Notes under the pieces: model-generated | Seen by the model: only the letters and a program-made list of their open reading frames with translations | Database searches by the model: none | Told to the model about the DNA's origin: nothing | Translations under genes and position numbers: made by a program | Source: an uncultured Oscillospiraceae bacterium | GTDB lineage: Bacteria; Bacillota; Clostridia; Oscillospirales; Oscillospiraceae | Assembly: GCA_944385035.1 (NCBI GenBank) | Contig: CALWVV010000014.1 | Coordinates: 1 to 60,910, forward strand | Reading direction: 5' to 3' | Length of the DNA stretch: 60,910 nucleotides | In this document: positions 24,924 to 32,731 of the stretch, piece by piece | Layout: each line of letters begins with the position of its first letter | Numbering within the stretch: position 1 is the first letter of the stretch

Positions 24924-25843
24924 ACCCCTATGGCCTCCTTTGCTTCTGCCAGCATGTTTTCGTAGCGTGCACGTCGTTTCCCGTTGACCATTCCGGCACA
25001 AACCGGACATCCGCGCTTCTGTTTTCCAGCTCGGGAATATATAGAAGCCTTCCAGATATGGCCCTCAGAGCAGATCCACCAAACCTTTTTATGGGACCCC
25101 GCTGTAACCATCTGAGGCGTCAGGGAACCGTTCAGCATGGGATGCCATTGGGCCGCAATTTTTGGCTGCGCCGTAGCCAGGTCGTTGAACCCGGCCAGGA
25201 CCTTTTTCCCGGCACAGTAGGGACAGCCTGAGTTGCGCTTGGTCCGCATGCCCACCGCCGCCACATATTCGTGTCCCAGGGGGCAGATCCACCAAACCCG
25301 CCGTTTGCAGGCGGGTGTGACCTGGGACGGCAGCAGCGGTCCATTTTTTGTGGGATGCCACTGTCGGGCTATCTCCGGAAACTGAGAGGCCATGTCGTTT
25401 TCTCCCGGCAGGATCACCCGTCCGGCGCAGACCGGGCAGCCGGTCCCGTCCAATGTGCGGGACTGGATGGAAGCACACCACGCGTGCCCCTTCTCGCACC
25501 GCCACCAGACTTTTCGCTTAGTCCCGAAAGTCACCTCCTGGAACGTCAGCGTGCCGTTTTTTGTCGGGTGCCACTCCTGGGCTAGATTGGGAAACTGGCT
25601 GGCCAGATCATTGATGCCCAAAGCCACAGTACGGTTGGCACACACCGGGCAGCCGCAGCCGTCCACCCGTGAACGGATTTCCGCCTGCCACTCATGGCCC
25701 AGTCCACACCGCCACCAGACCTTTTTGGTGCTGCCGCAGGAAATGGTTTCAGGGGTAAAGGGAAGGTTCGTCTGTGCCGCCCATTGATCCAACAATTCCT
25801 GCCGCCCTTCCCGAATGCAGAAGTCGTGCAGGCTTTCACGCAT
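24920..25843 (-). CDS. Treble-clef zinc-ribbon repeat protein (DUF4379-type)
   Basis: A 307-residue protein of four tandem repeats of about 65 residues. Each reads roughly: LAxQWHPxxNG, then KxVWWxC, xxGHxWxAxIxxRxxxxxGCPxCAG. The Cys and His residues of each repeat fit a treble-clef zinc fold (PF14311). Such domains often occur with nucleases or DNA-binding enzymes; here no enzyme domain is visible, so DNA or RNA binding is only plausible. AGGGGGGA precedes the ATG. It is the first gene downstream of the invertible segment, whose left repeat ends 21 bases before the start. Confidence 0.85.
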   Translation of the reverse strand: MRESLHDFCIREGRQELLDQWAAQTNLPFTPETISCGSTKKVWWRCGLGHEWQAEIRSRVDGCGCPVCANRTVALGINDLASQFPNLAQEWHPTKNGTLTFQEVTFGTKRKVWWRCEKGHAWCASIQSRTLDGTGCPVCAGRVILPGENDMASQFPEIARQWHPTKNGPLLPSQVTPACKRRVWWICPLGHEYVAAVGMRTKRNSGCPYCAGKKVLAGFNDLATAQPKIAAQWHPMLNGSLTPQMVTAGSHKKVWWICSEGHIWKASIYSRAGKQKRGCPVCAGMVNGKRRARYENMLAEAKEAIGV

Positions 25844-25863
25844 GGGCAGTCCCCCCTTCTATG

Positions 25864-25879
25864 CAGAATCGATATTCTG
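25864..25879 (+). repeat. Left inverted repeat of the invertible segment
   Basis: CAGAATCGATATTCTG. The outer six bases on each side are complementary (CAGAAT / ATTCTG); only the central CGAT is asymmetric. This is the layout of a tyrosine-recombinase crossover site. Confidence 0.8.
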
Positions 25880-25923
25880 AATAGAGCTCTTCCCTTCCTT
25901 TCCGCTCCATGGAACACACGGGC

Positions 25924-25969
25924 ATAAAAAATCGCCCGTCTTTCCTTTGGAAAGAGGGCGAACGGGCGT
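25924..25969 (-). terminator. Terminator inside the invertible segment
   Basis: On the minus strand, ACGCCCGT pairs with ACGGGCG across an inner CTTTCC / GGAAAG hairpin, then ATTTTTT. In the present orientation it would stop recombinase transcripts from reaching the SLH operon. Confidence 0.7.
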
Positions 25970-26039
25970 AGGAAGCCGGGCCGCACATGCAGATCATGCC
26001 TGCGGCCTATGTTTTTGCGCTCAAAATCGGGACGATGCC

Positions 26040-26068
26040 TTGTCTTTCGTGTTTACGCCTGCTATAAT
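26040..26068 (+). promoter_or_regulatory. Promoter carried by the invertible segment
   Basis: TTGTCT (26040-26045), 17 bases and TATAAT (26063-26068), with a TGC extended -10. In this assembly it faces the 3' end of the recombinase gene, where it has no coding target. Confidence 0.75.
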
Positions 26069-26105
26069 GGCGGTGTATCCTTTGGGTATGTAGTCAATAT
26101 TGGGA

Positions 26106-26121
26106 CAGAATATCGATTCTG
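26106..26121 (-). repeat. Right inverted repeat of the invertible segment
   Basis: CAGAATATCGATTCTG on the plus strand is the exact reverse complement of the left repeat, 226 bases away. It ends 3 bases before the recombinase stop codon. Confidence 0.8.
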
Positions 26122-26124
26122 TGA

Positions 26125-26970
26125 CTACCACACAAGCCCCAGCCGATCAATCTCCCGCTGGTGTTCTGTGCCGGAGGTAACCAGATAGATGCGCGTGGTT
26201 TCGATGCTGCTGTGGCCCAACAGGTCGGCCAGTTTTGCAATGTCCCGGCAGGCCCGGTAAAAGACCGTGGCAAACAGATGCCGCAGGTTATGGGGGAATA
26301 CTTTTCCCGGCTCCACCCCTGCGTGCTTGCACAGCCCTTTCAGCTCCGCCCAGATCTGCCGGCGGCCAAGTTCCCTTCCGCTTTTGGTGCGAAAGATCGC
26401 GCCGGAAGCGGTTTTCTGTTTTTTTGCGTACTTCAGCAGCTTGCGGCGGAGCTTTCCAGGGAGCAAGATAGTACGGATCTTGCCTTTCAGCGCGATCTCC
26501 GCTTTGCCCTGCTGCACAGCTTCCACGGTGATATGCTGTACTTCGCTCACCCGGATACCGGTGGCTCCAATGGTTTCCACCAGAAGCCCCAGCCGTTCCC
26601 GCCCCAATTGGTAGGCCGTGTTCAGAAGACGCTGGTAGTCATCCTTTGTCAGCTCGCGGTCGGCATCCCGAAACAGGCGGCGCTGGATTTTAAGAAATTT
26701 TACCCGGCACTCCCGCAGATCGAGAAACTCCAGCAAGCCGTTCAGGGCCGAGAGCATAGCATTGATTGTAGTCGGGGCGTAGTTCTGGGACAAAAGGTGA
26801 GATTTCCACTCCGAGGTCCGCTCCTTGCTGATGTCACGGCCATCAAGCCAGCAGGCAAACGCCCGGATATCCCGCAGATATTTTTCCATGGTTGCGCCGC
26901 TCTTTTCCTCCATCTGAAGGTGATGGGCGTATGCCCGAACTTGTTGTTGTGTTAATGGATGATGTTTCAT
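26125..26970 (-). CDS. Tyrosine recombinase (candidate DNA invertase)
   Basis: A 281-residue phage-integrase-family recombinase. The N-terminal SAM-like core-binding domain is at residues 1-90. The catalytic residues are visible: Arg in GIRVSE, Lys in LKGKIR, HNLRH, GHSS and the nucleophile Tyr in TTRIYL near the C-terminus. Compact length and position beside inverted repeats fit a promoter invertase rather than an element integrase; no att duplication or tRNA is nearby. GGGAGGG precedes the ATG by 6 bases. A short imperfect palindrome (GTAC / GTAC) lies just upstream at about 27003-27015. Confidence 0.92.
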   Translation of the reverse strand: MKHHPLTQQQVRAYAHHLQMEEKSGATMEKYLRDIRAFACWLDGRDISKERTSEWKSHLLSQNYAPTTINAMLSALNGLLEFLDLRECRVKFLKIQRRLFRDADRELTKDDYQRLLNTAYQLGRERLGLLVETIGATGIRVSEVQHITVEAVQQGKAEIALKGKIRTILLPGKLRRKLLKYAKKQKTASGAIFRTKSGRELGRRQIWAELKGLCKHAGVEPGKVFPHNLRHLFATVFYRACRDIAKLADLLGHSSIETTRIYLVTSGTEHQREIDRLGLVW

Positions 26971-27024
26971 AGAGACCCTCCCATCAAAACTATATCGCTA
27001 TTGTACAGGAAGTACAGGGACAGC

Positions 27025-27058
27025 AAAGCCCACAGCGGCAAATACCGCTGCGGGCTTT
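27025..27058. terminator. Hairpin upstream of the recombinase
   Basis: AAAGCCC(A)CAGCGG pairs with CCGCTG(C)GGGCTTT around a 6-base loop. There is no strong T-run on either side. It may be a weak terminator or insulator between the recombinase and the DivIVA-like gene. Confidence 0.45.
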
Positions 27059-27136
27059 GTACGCCGTATGGATAGGTTTGCCACTGCCACAGGAAAGTTA
27101 TACGCTTATCTGGTCCTTTCCGGGACGTGCGTCATA

Positions 27137-27175
27137 TAAAAAATGAGGACCTGTGGAGCACCACAGGCCCTCATT
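27137..27175 (-). terminator. Terminator downstream of the DivIVA-like gene
   Basis: On the minus strand, AATGAGG and CCTGTGG pair with their complements around a TGCT loop and end in six T. It acts after the DivIVA-like gene. Confidence 0.7.
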
Positions 27176-27181
27176 TCTTCT

Positions 27182-27242
27182 ATCCAAAGCGTTGAGCCCC
27201 ATAGGTTCACAATGTGAACCTATGGGGCTCAACGCTTTGGAT
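27182..27242. repeat. 61-bp palindrome (two perfect 30-bp arms)
   Basis: The arms 27182-27211 and 27213-27242 are exact reverse complements around one central A. The left arm begins ATCCAAAGCG and ends GGTTCACA. It lies between the DivIVA-like stop and its terminator. A diverged copy is at 60385-60430. Confidence 0.9.
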
Positions 27243-27278
27243 GGTGCTTTTTGCACTTTAATCTGTTTTTGGGGCCTC

Positions 27279-27989
27279 TTATTCCTCGATGGGCATAGGC
27301 GCCTCTACCTTAGTGTGGTCCTGCTGGGCATAGGCCTGAACGATGGCCTCTAATGCCTGGCCCTGCTCTCCCATGATCTCCCCCGCCCGTTCCAGGCAGG
27401 CGTCGGCCTTGCGCAGCTCCTCGGCCGCGTGGGAGACGGTGGACTCCACCCGGCTGCACAGCTCCTCGTGCTCCCGGCGCACCCCCTGAAGCCACTGCTC
27501 TACCTGGCGGCGGACCTTCCTGGCGTCTCCTTCGGCCTTCTCCTGGATATCCTGAGCCCGGCGGTGGGCCTCCAGCTCCACTCCGGCGGTGCGCTCCTTG
27601 AGCTGGGTGTAGGCCTGGGCAGCGGGGGTGAGCTGCTCCAGTTGCTGCTGAAGACGCTGGTTCTCCTCCCGTGCACCCTCCAGCTCCCTGGATTTCTGGC
27701 TGCACTGGGTACGGCTGGCAGACAGCTCCCGGTTACTCTCCTCCAGGCGGTGCAGCAGACCCGCCTGCTCCTGGTGCAGGGCATCCAAAGACTGCTGGAG
27801 CTGTTCCACCTGGGCGCGCAGGAGCTCCCCCTCCCGGCGAAGCTCCTCCTCTCGGGCGGCGGCCTGGCTCAGCCGTCCCTCCAGGTCCTCCCGCTGCTGG
27901 GCGGCCTGGCGGGTGTGCTCCTCCAGATAAGTCAATACGTCCTGTCGATGAAAGCCGCCAAAGGCGGCGGTACGGAAGGGATGGTCCAT
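27279..27989 (-). CDS. DivIVA-like coiled-coil protein
   Basis: A 236-residue protein. The N-terminus FRTAAFGGFHRQDVLTYLEE matches the DivIVA lipid-binding segment, and a long coiled coil follows (about residues 30-210, rich in Glu, Gln, Leu). DivIVA proteins mark curved membrane at poles and septa. The last ~20 residues are acidic and not coiled. No operon partner is close, as the upstream gene is divergent. A leader hairpin (CCCGGAAGG / CTTCCGGG type) lies near 28014-28030. Confidence 0.75.
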   Translation of the reverse strand: MDHPFRTAAFGGFHRQDVLTYLEEHTRQAAQQREDLEGRLSQAAAREEELRREGELLRAQVEQLQQSLDALHQEQAGLLHRLEESNRELSASRTQCSQKSRELEGAREENQRLQQQLEQLTPAAQAYTQLKERTAGVELEAHRRAQDIQEKAEGDARKVRRQVEQWLQGVRREHEELCSRVESTVSHAAEELRKADACLERAGEIMGEQGQALEAIVQAYAQQDHTKVEAPMPIEE

Positions 27990-28133
27990 GTGCTGCTCCT
28001 CTCTGAAAACAGCCCGGAAGGCTCCGGGCCGGCAACTTTGTCATTTTCTCAGGTATCTTATCACAACTTGCCGTCAATTACAATCCACTTCTCCCCCTTT
28101 CCCGGAAATTCCCCGGATTTTCCCCGGATTTCA

Positions 28134-28162
28134 TTGACGCAGACGGTTAGGAATGATATACT
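28134..28162 (+). promoter_or_regulatory. Promoter of the methyltransferase-ECF operon
   Basis: TTGACG (28134-28139), 17 bases and TATACT (28157-28162). The first gene starts 45 bases later. Confidence 0.75.
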
Positions 28163-28206
28163 AACTTGATTTCAAGCAACTTTTTGTGACAGGGAGGACA
28201 GCGTCC

Positions 28207-29070
28207 ATGTGGTGCTCCGACAAGTGGAAGGATTATGAGCTCATTGACTGCGGCAGAGGGGAAAAGCTGGAGCGCTGGGGGAAGCAGCTGCTGGTGCGGC
28301 CTGACCCTCAGGCCATCTGGAATACCCCCAGGACCAATCCAGGCTGGAAGCACAACGCTGGGCGGTACGCCCGCTCCTCCACCGGGGGCGGCCAGTGGCA
28401 GAACAAGTCCATGCCCCAGCGCTGGACGGTGTCCTACGGCTCGCTCACCTTTAATATTAAGCCCATGAACTTCAAGCACACGGGCCTGTTCCCCGAGCAG
28501 GCCGCCAACTGGGACTTTGCCCAGGAGCAGATCAAAAACGCCGGGCGGCCCGTCAGCGTGCTGAACCTCTTTGCCTACACCGGCGGGGCCACCGTGGCCT
28601 GCGCCGCCGCAGGGGCCAGCGTGTGCCATGTGGACGCGGCGAAGGGCATGGTCCAGTGGGCCAGGGAAAACGCCAAGAGCTCCCATTTGGAGGACGCCCC
28701 CATCCGCTGGATCGTGGACGACTGCGGCAAGTTTGTGGAGCGGGAGATCCGCCGGGGCCGGCGCTATGACGCCATCATCATGGACCCGCCCTCCTACGGC
28801 CGGGGGCCCACCGGCGAGGTGTGGAAGCTGGAGGAGAACCTCTACCCCTTTGTGGAGCTGGTGAGCGGGGTGCTGTCCGACAACCCCCTGTTCATCATTC
28901 TGAACTCCTACACCACCGGCCTTGCCCCCAGCGTGGTCACCTACATTCTGGAGAGCATCATCACCAAAAAATTCGGCGGCCACACGGTCTCTGACGAGCT
29001 GGGCCTGCCGGTAAGCGAGACGGGCCTGGTCCTCCCCTGCGGAGCCACCGGGCGCTGGACGGCCAAATAA
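28207..29070 (+). CDS. RlmI/RlmK-type class I SAM-dependent methyltransferase
   Basis: A 287-residue methyltransferase. The SAM motif I is LNLFAYTGGATVACAAAG and the catalytic-type motif is IIMDPPSYGRG, as in the 23S rRNA m5C/m7G methyltransferases of the RlmI family. No PUA domain is present, so the substrate may differ. GGGAGGA precedes the ATG at 28207. It starts the operon that continues with the ECF transporter genes 20 bases later. Confidence 0.85.
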   Translation: MWCSDKWKDYELIDCGRGEKLERWGKQLLVRPDPQAIWNTPRTNPGWKHNAGRYARSSTGGGQWQNKSMPQRWTVSYGSLTFNIKPMNFKHTGLFPEQAANWDFAQEQIKNAGRPVSVLNLFAYTGGATVACAAAGASVCHVDAAKGMVQWARENAKSSHLEDAPIRWIVDDCGKFVEREIRRGRRYDAIIMDPPSYGRGPTGEVWKLEENLYPFVELVSGVLSDNPLFIILNSYTTGLAPSVVTYILESIITKKFGGHTVSDELGLPVSETGLVLPCGATGRWTAK

Positions 29071-29090
29071 GGCCGGATGGAGGCAAGGAT

Positions 29091-29957
29091 ATGAGCAAAC
29101 CCATCATTGAGGCAAAGGACCTGCGCTTCTCCTACCCCGCCGCCGAGGGGGTAACTCCGGTGGTGCTGGACGGGGTCAGCCTGTCCATTGAGGAGGGCAC
29201 CTTCGTGGCCATTCTGGGCCACAACGGCTCGGGTAAATCCACCCTGGCCAAGCACTTCAATGCCATTCTTCTGCCTGCAGGAGGCAAGGTCTATGTCAGC
29301 GGTATGGACACCGCCGACGAAGGAAAGCTGCTGGACATCCGCCGCACTGTGGGCATGGTCTTTCAGAACCCGGACAACCAGATCGTGGCCAACGTGGTGG
29401 AGGAGGACGTGGCCTTTGCCCCGGAGAACCTGGGCGTTCCCCCGGAGGAGATCCGCCGCCGGGTGGACGACGCCCTGAAGGCGGTCAACATGTATGAGTT
29501 CCGGGAGCACGCCCCTCACCTGCTCTCCGGCGGCCAGAAGCAGCGCATCGCCATCGCCGGGGTCATCGCCATGCAGCCCCGGTGCATTGTTCTGGACGAG
29601 CCCACCGCTATGCTGGACCCCATCGGCCGGGCCGATGTGATCCGCACCATCAAGACCCTTAACCGGGAGCGGGGCGTCAGTGTGGTGCTTATCACCCACC
29701 ACATGGACGAGGCCGCCCAGGCCGACCGGCTGGTGGTCATGGCTAAGGGCAAGGTCATCTCCGACGGCACCCCCAAGGAGGTTTTCTCCCAGGTGGAGCG
29801 GCTGCGGGAGGTGGGCCTCACCGTCCCCCAAACCACCCAGCTTTTATGGGAGCTGCGCCAGGCGGGGCTGAAGGTCCCTCTGGATGCCCTCAGCGATGAG
29901 GAGTGCGCCCTGGCTCTGCAGAAGCTGCTGACTGGGGAGACAACCCATGAAGTATAA
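29091..29957 (+). CDS. ecfA1: Energy-coupling factor ATPase EcfA1
   Basis: A 288-residue ABC ATPase with Walker A GHNGSGKS, Q-loop FQNPDNQ, signature LSGGQKQR, Walker B CIVLDEPTAMLDP and the H-loop THHMDE. The first of two ATPases of the modular vitamin transporter. The Q-loop FQNPDNQI is typical of EcfA1. AGGCAAGGAT precedes the ATG. Confidence 0.95.
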   Translation: MSKPIIEAKDLRFSYPAAEGVTPVVLDGVSLSIEEGTFVAILGHNGSGKSTLAKHFNAILLPAGGKVYVSGMDTADEGKLLDIRRTVGMVFQNPDNQIVANVVEEDVAFAPENLGVPPEEIRRRVDDALKAVNMYEFREHAPHLLSGGQKQRIAIAGVIAMQPRCIVLDEPTAMLDPIGRADVIRTIKTLNRERGVSVVLITHHMDEAAQADRLVVMAKGKVISDGTPKEVFSQVERLREVGLTVPQTTQLLWELRQAGLKVPLDALSDEECALALQKLLTGETTHEV

Positions 29958-30198
29958 TCGTTTTTCTGAAGTTTATTGGGCCTTCCTGGCGGGACTGATT
30001 GCCGCGCTGGTCATCAACTACTTCGCCACACTGTTCTACTGGAACGAGGTAAGGATCTCCCTGGGACTGGACATTTTGGCTGGTCTGATCCTGGCATTTA
30101 TTGTCTATCTCCGCACCCTTCGAAAGTATGTGGACGAGCTGGAACGTCGGATTGAAACTCTGGAGCACCAGTCCAAAACGATATCACGCTCAAATTAA
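29947..30198 (+). CDS. Small membrane protein inside the ecf operon (83 aa)
   Basis: An 83-residue protein with two transmembrane helices (about residues 9-30 and 39-57) and a charged coiled C-terminus (RTLRKYVDELERRIETLEHQ). It overlaps the end of ecfA1 by 11 bases. A GGGGAG ribosome site lies 7 bases upstream. It is more AT-rich than both flanking genes. I do not recognise the family; it could modulate the transporter or be a chance insertion. No standard ECF system has a gene here. Confidence 0.7.
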   Translation: MKYNRFSEVYWAFLAGLIAALVINYFATLFYWNEVRISLGLDILAGLILAFIVYLRTLRKYVDELERRIETLEHQSKTISRSN

Positions 30199-30284
30199 AA
30201 AACATTCCGTAATTATTTTCTTCTATATTTCAGGGCGTGATCACTTTGACACGCACCACTCTATACCATAAGGACGGAAAGCCT

Positions 30285-31148
30285 ATGGAACCAATTATTG
30301 AAACCAAGCACCTTACTCACACCTACTCCGCCGGAACCCCCTTTGAACGCACCGCCCTGGACTGTGTGGACTTTGCCGCCTATCCGGGAGAATATCTAGG
30401 CATCATCGGGCACACCGGCTCAGGAAAATCCACCCTCATCCAGCACCTGAACGGCCTTTTGAAGCCCACGGACGGGCAGGTCCTGTTCCAGGGCACGGAC
30501 ATCTGGTCGGACTCCAAAATCACCCGCCGCACCCGCTTCCAGGTGGGGCTGGTATTCCAATATCCGGAGTATCAGCTTTTTGAGGAGACGGTCTATAAGG
30601 ACATCTCTTTCGGCCCGCGGAACATGGGCCTGAGCGAGAAGGAGATCGACCGGCGGGTCCGCTCGGCCGCTTACTTTGTGGGCCTGCGGGACGACCAGCT
30701 GGACAAATCTCCCTTTGAGCTCTCCGGCGGCCAAAAACGCCGTGTGGCCATCGCGGGCGTCATCGCCATGGAGCCGAGGGTGCTCATTTTGGACGAGCCC
30801 ACCGCGGGCCTGGACCCGGAAGGGGTGGAGTCCATTCTGGGCAACATCCGGGACTACCACAAGGCCAACAACGCCACCATCATCCTGGTCTCCCACTCCA
30901 TGGAGGACATGGCCCGGACGGTGGACCGGCTGGTGGTCATTGACGACGGACACATTCCCTTCCAGGGCGCACCCAGAGAGGTGTTCCAGCACGGAAGCGA
31001 GCTGGAGAAGATGGGCCTGGGCGTGCCCCAGCTCACCCGTGTGTTCCACCGGCTGCGGGACCTGGGCGTGGACATTGATCCATCGGTGTACACCGTGGAG
31101 CAGGCCAAGGCGGCCATTTTGGAAAAACTCGGGAAGGCGGTGAAGTAA
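30285..31148 (+). CDS. ecfA2: Energy-coupling factor ATPase EcfA2
   Basis: A 287-residue ABC ATPase with Walker A GHTGSGKS, FQYPEYQLFEETVYKD (Q-loop, EcfA2 style), LSGGQKRR and LILDEPTAGLDP. I chose the ATG at 30285; the frame stays open to a GTG at 30237, but the ATG has a weak AAGGACGGAAAG site. The next gene, ecfT, starts directly after the stop. Confidence 0.95.
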   Translation: MEPIIETKHLTHTYSAGTPFERTALDCVDFAAYPGEYLGIIGHTGSGKSTLIQHLNGLLKPTDGQVLFQGTDIWSDSKITRRTRFQVGLVFQYPEYQLFEETVYKDISFGPRNMGLSEKEIDRRVRSAAYFVGLRDDQLDKSPFELSGGQKRRVAIAGVIAMEPRVLILDEPTAGLDPEGVESILGNIRDYHKANNATIILVSHSMEDMARTVDRLVVIDDGHIPFQGAPREVFQHGSELEKMGLGVPQLTRVFHRLRDLGVDIDPSVYTVEQAKAAILEKLGKAVK

Positions 31149-31958
31149 ATGGCACTGAAAGACATTACCCTGGGCCAGTACTTCCCCGGCTCCTCCCCCG
31201 TCCACAAGCTGGACCCCAGGACCAAGCTTATCGCGGTGCTGCTCTATATTGTGGCCCTGTTTCTGGCAAAGTGGTTTGTCACCTATGCCATTATGTTTGT
31301 GGTGCTGGCCGCTTCTGTGGCCATCTCCCGTGTGCCCCTCAAATCCCTGGTCAGCGGCATGAAGCCGGTGGTCTTTATTCTGGTGTTCACGGGTATTCTC
31401 AACCTCTTCTATACTCCCGGCGAGCATGTGCTGGCCCAGTTCTGGATCTTCACCATTACCCTGGAGGGCGTGTTCCAGGCGATCTTCATGGTCGTGCGGA
31501 TTTTGATGCTCATTGCGGGCACCTTCCTGCTCACCTACACCACCTCCCCCATCATGCTCACCGACGGGCTGGAGTCCCTGCTGAATCCCTTAAAGGCCCT
31601 GAAGGTCCCTGTCCACGAGCTGGCCATGATGATGTCCATCGCCCTGCGGTTCATCCCCACCCTCATTGAGGAGACAGACAAGATCATGTCCGCCCAGCGG
31701 GCCCGTGGGGCCGACTTTGAAAGCGGCAACCTGTTCCAGCGGGCAAAGGCCCTGCTCCCTCTGCTGGTGCCCCTGTTCATCTCCGCCTTCCGCCGGGCCG
31801 ACGAGCTGGCCACCGCTATGGAGTGTCGGTGCTACCACGGGGGCCAGGGGCGCACCCGCCTTAAGCAGCTGAAGTATCGGGGCCGGGACTATGTGACCCT
31901 GGTGCTCTTTATCGCCCTCACCGTGGGAGTGGGCGTGCTGGCTCACTTTGGACTGTAA
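31149..31958 (+). CDS. ecfT: Energy-coupling factor transmembrane protein EcfT
   Basis: A 269-residue membrane protein with five or so helices and the two ATPase-coupling motifs AQRARGADF and ATAMECRCY (Ala-Arg-Gly type). It starts on the first base after the ecfA2 stop. No substrate-binding S component is encoded in the window, so the module is a shared group II energizer. Confidence 0.95.
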   Translation: MALKDITLGQYFPGSSPVHKLDPRTKLIAVLLYIVALFLAKWFVTYAIMFVVLAASVAISRVPLKSLVSGMKPVVFILVFTGILNLFYTPGEHVLAQFWIFTITLEGVFQAIFMVVRILMLIAGTFLLTYTTSPIMLTDGLESLLNPLKALKVPVHELAMMMSIALRFIPTLIEETDKIMSAQRARGADFESGNLFQRAKALLPLLVPLFISAFRRADELATAMECRCYHGGQGRTRLKQLKYRGRDYVTLVLFIALTVGVGVLAHFGL

Positions 31959-31968
31959 GGGTGACAAC

Positions 31969-32721
31969 ATGGAACGCAACATTGCTCTGAAACTCATGTA
32001 CAACGGCACCGCCTACCACGGCTGGCAGGTGCAGAAAAATGCTATATCTGTAGCCGAGACCCTGGAGAAGGCCCTGGAGACGGTGGTGGGCCACCGGGTG
32101 AAGTGCACCGGCGCCGGGCGCACCGATGCAGGGGTCCATGCGGAGACCTACATCGCCAACTTCCGCACCACTTCCCCCATCCCCTGCGACCGGCTCCCCC
32201 TGGCGGTGAACACCCGCCTGCCCAACGACATCGTGGTGGTCAAGGCCACCCAGGTTCCCGACTCCTTCAACGCCATCGGCTCCTGCCTGCGCAAGGAGTA
32301 CACCTACCGCATCTATAATTCCCGTCTGGGCAACCCCTTCTATGTGGACCGGGCCTGGTTCTATCCCAAACACCTGGATGAGACCATCATGGCCCGTGCT
32401 GCGGCGGAGTTTGTGGGCACCCACGATTTCCGGGCGGTGCGCTCGGTGGGCACCGAGACTAAAACAACGGTCCGGACCGTCTATTATTTCGACGTTTCCC
32501 GCAGCGGAGATTTGATTGAATGTAAGGTGTGCGCCAACGGCTTTCTCTACAACATGGTCCGGGCCATGGTGGGCACCGTGGTCTATGCCGCCGAGGGAAA
32601 GCTCGCCCCGGAAGACATTCCCGCCATTCTGGCCTCGGGCAACCGCACGCTGGCCGGGCCCACCGTCCCGCCGGGCGGGCTCTATATGACGAAACTCTGG
32701 TATGATGAAGATGTTTTGTGA
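31969..32721 (+). CDS. truA: tRNA pseudouridine synthase A
   Basis: A 250-residue enzyme with the catalytic Asp in GAGRTDAGVHAE. It makes pseudouridine at positions 38-40 of the tRNA anticodon arm. It starts 10 bases after ecfT with a GGGTGAC site. The ecfT-truA order is common in Firmicutes and is only transcriptional convenience. Confidence 0.96.
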   Translation: MERNIALKLMYNGTAYHGWQVQKNAISVAETLEKALETVVGHRVKCTGAGRTDAGVHAETYIANFRTTSPIPCDRLPLAVNTRLPNDIVVVKATQVPDSFNAIGSCLRKEYTYRIYNSRLGNPFYVDRAWFYPKHLDETIMARAAAEFVGTHDFRAVRSVGTETKTTVRTVYYFDVSRSGDLIECKVCANGFLYNMVRAMVGTVVYAAEGKLAPEDIPAILASGNRTLAGPTVPPGGLYMTKLWYDEDVL

Positions 32722-32731
32722 GTAAATTACT

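Larger units (their letters stand above)
25864..26121. other. Candidate invertible promoter segment
   Basis: A 226-bp segment lies between exact 16-bp inverted repeats (25864-25879 and 26106-26121). It contains one strong promoter facing right and one terminator acting on leftward transcripts. The right repeat ends 3 bases from the stop of a tyrosine recombinase gene, and the left repeat lies 20 bases upstream of the zinc-ribbon gene. If inverted, the promoter would occupy about 25917-25945 facing left, and would start an mRNA about 66 bases before that gene. In the given orientation the operon would be OFF. Confidence 0.75.

Noticed and set aside
27990-28206. A vitamin riboswitch before the ECF transporter operon
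   Set aside because: Only about 45 bases lie between promoter and first gene, too short for a known riboswitch.
30199-30284. A TTGACA at 30246 as an internal promoter for ecfA2
   Set aside because: No -10 hexamer lies at 16-18 bases; TATACC is only about 10 bases away.
31149-31958. A substrate-binding S component in the ecf operon
   Set aside because: None of the neighbours has the six-helix S-component pattern; the 83-aa protein has only two helices.
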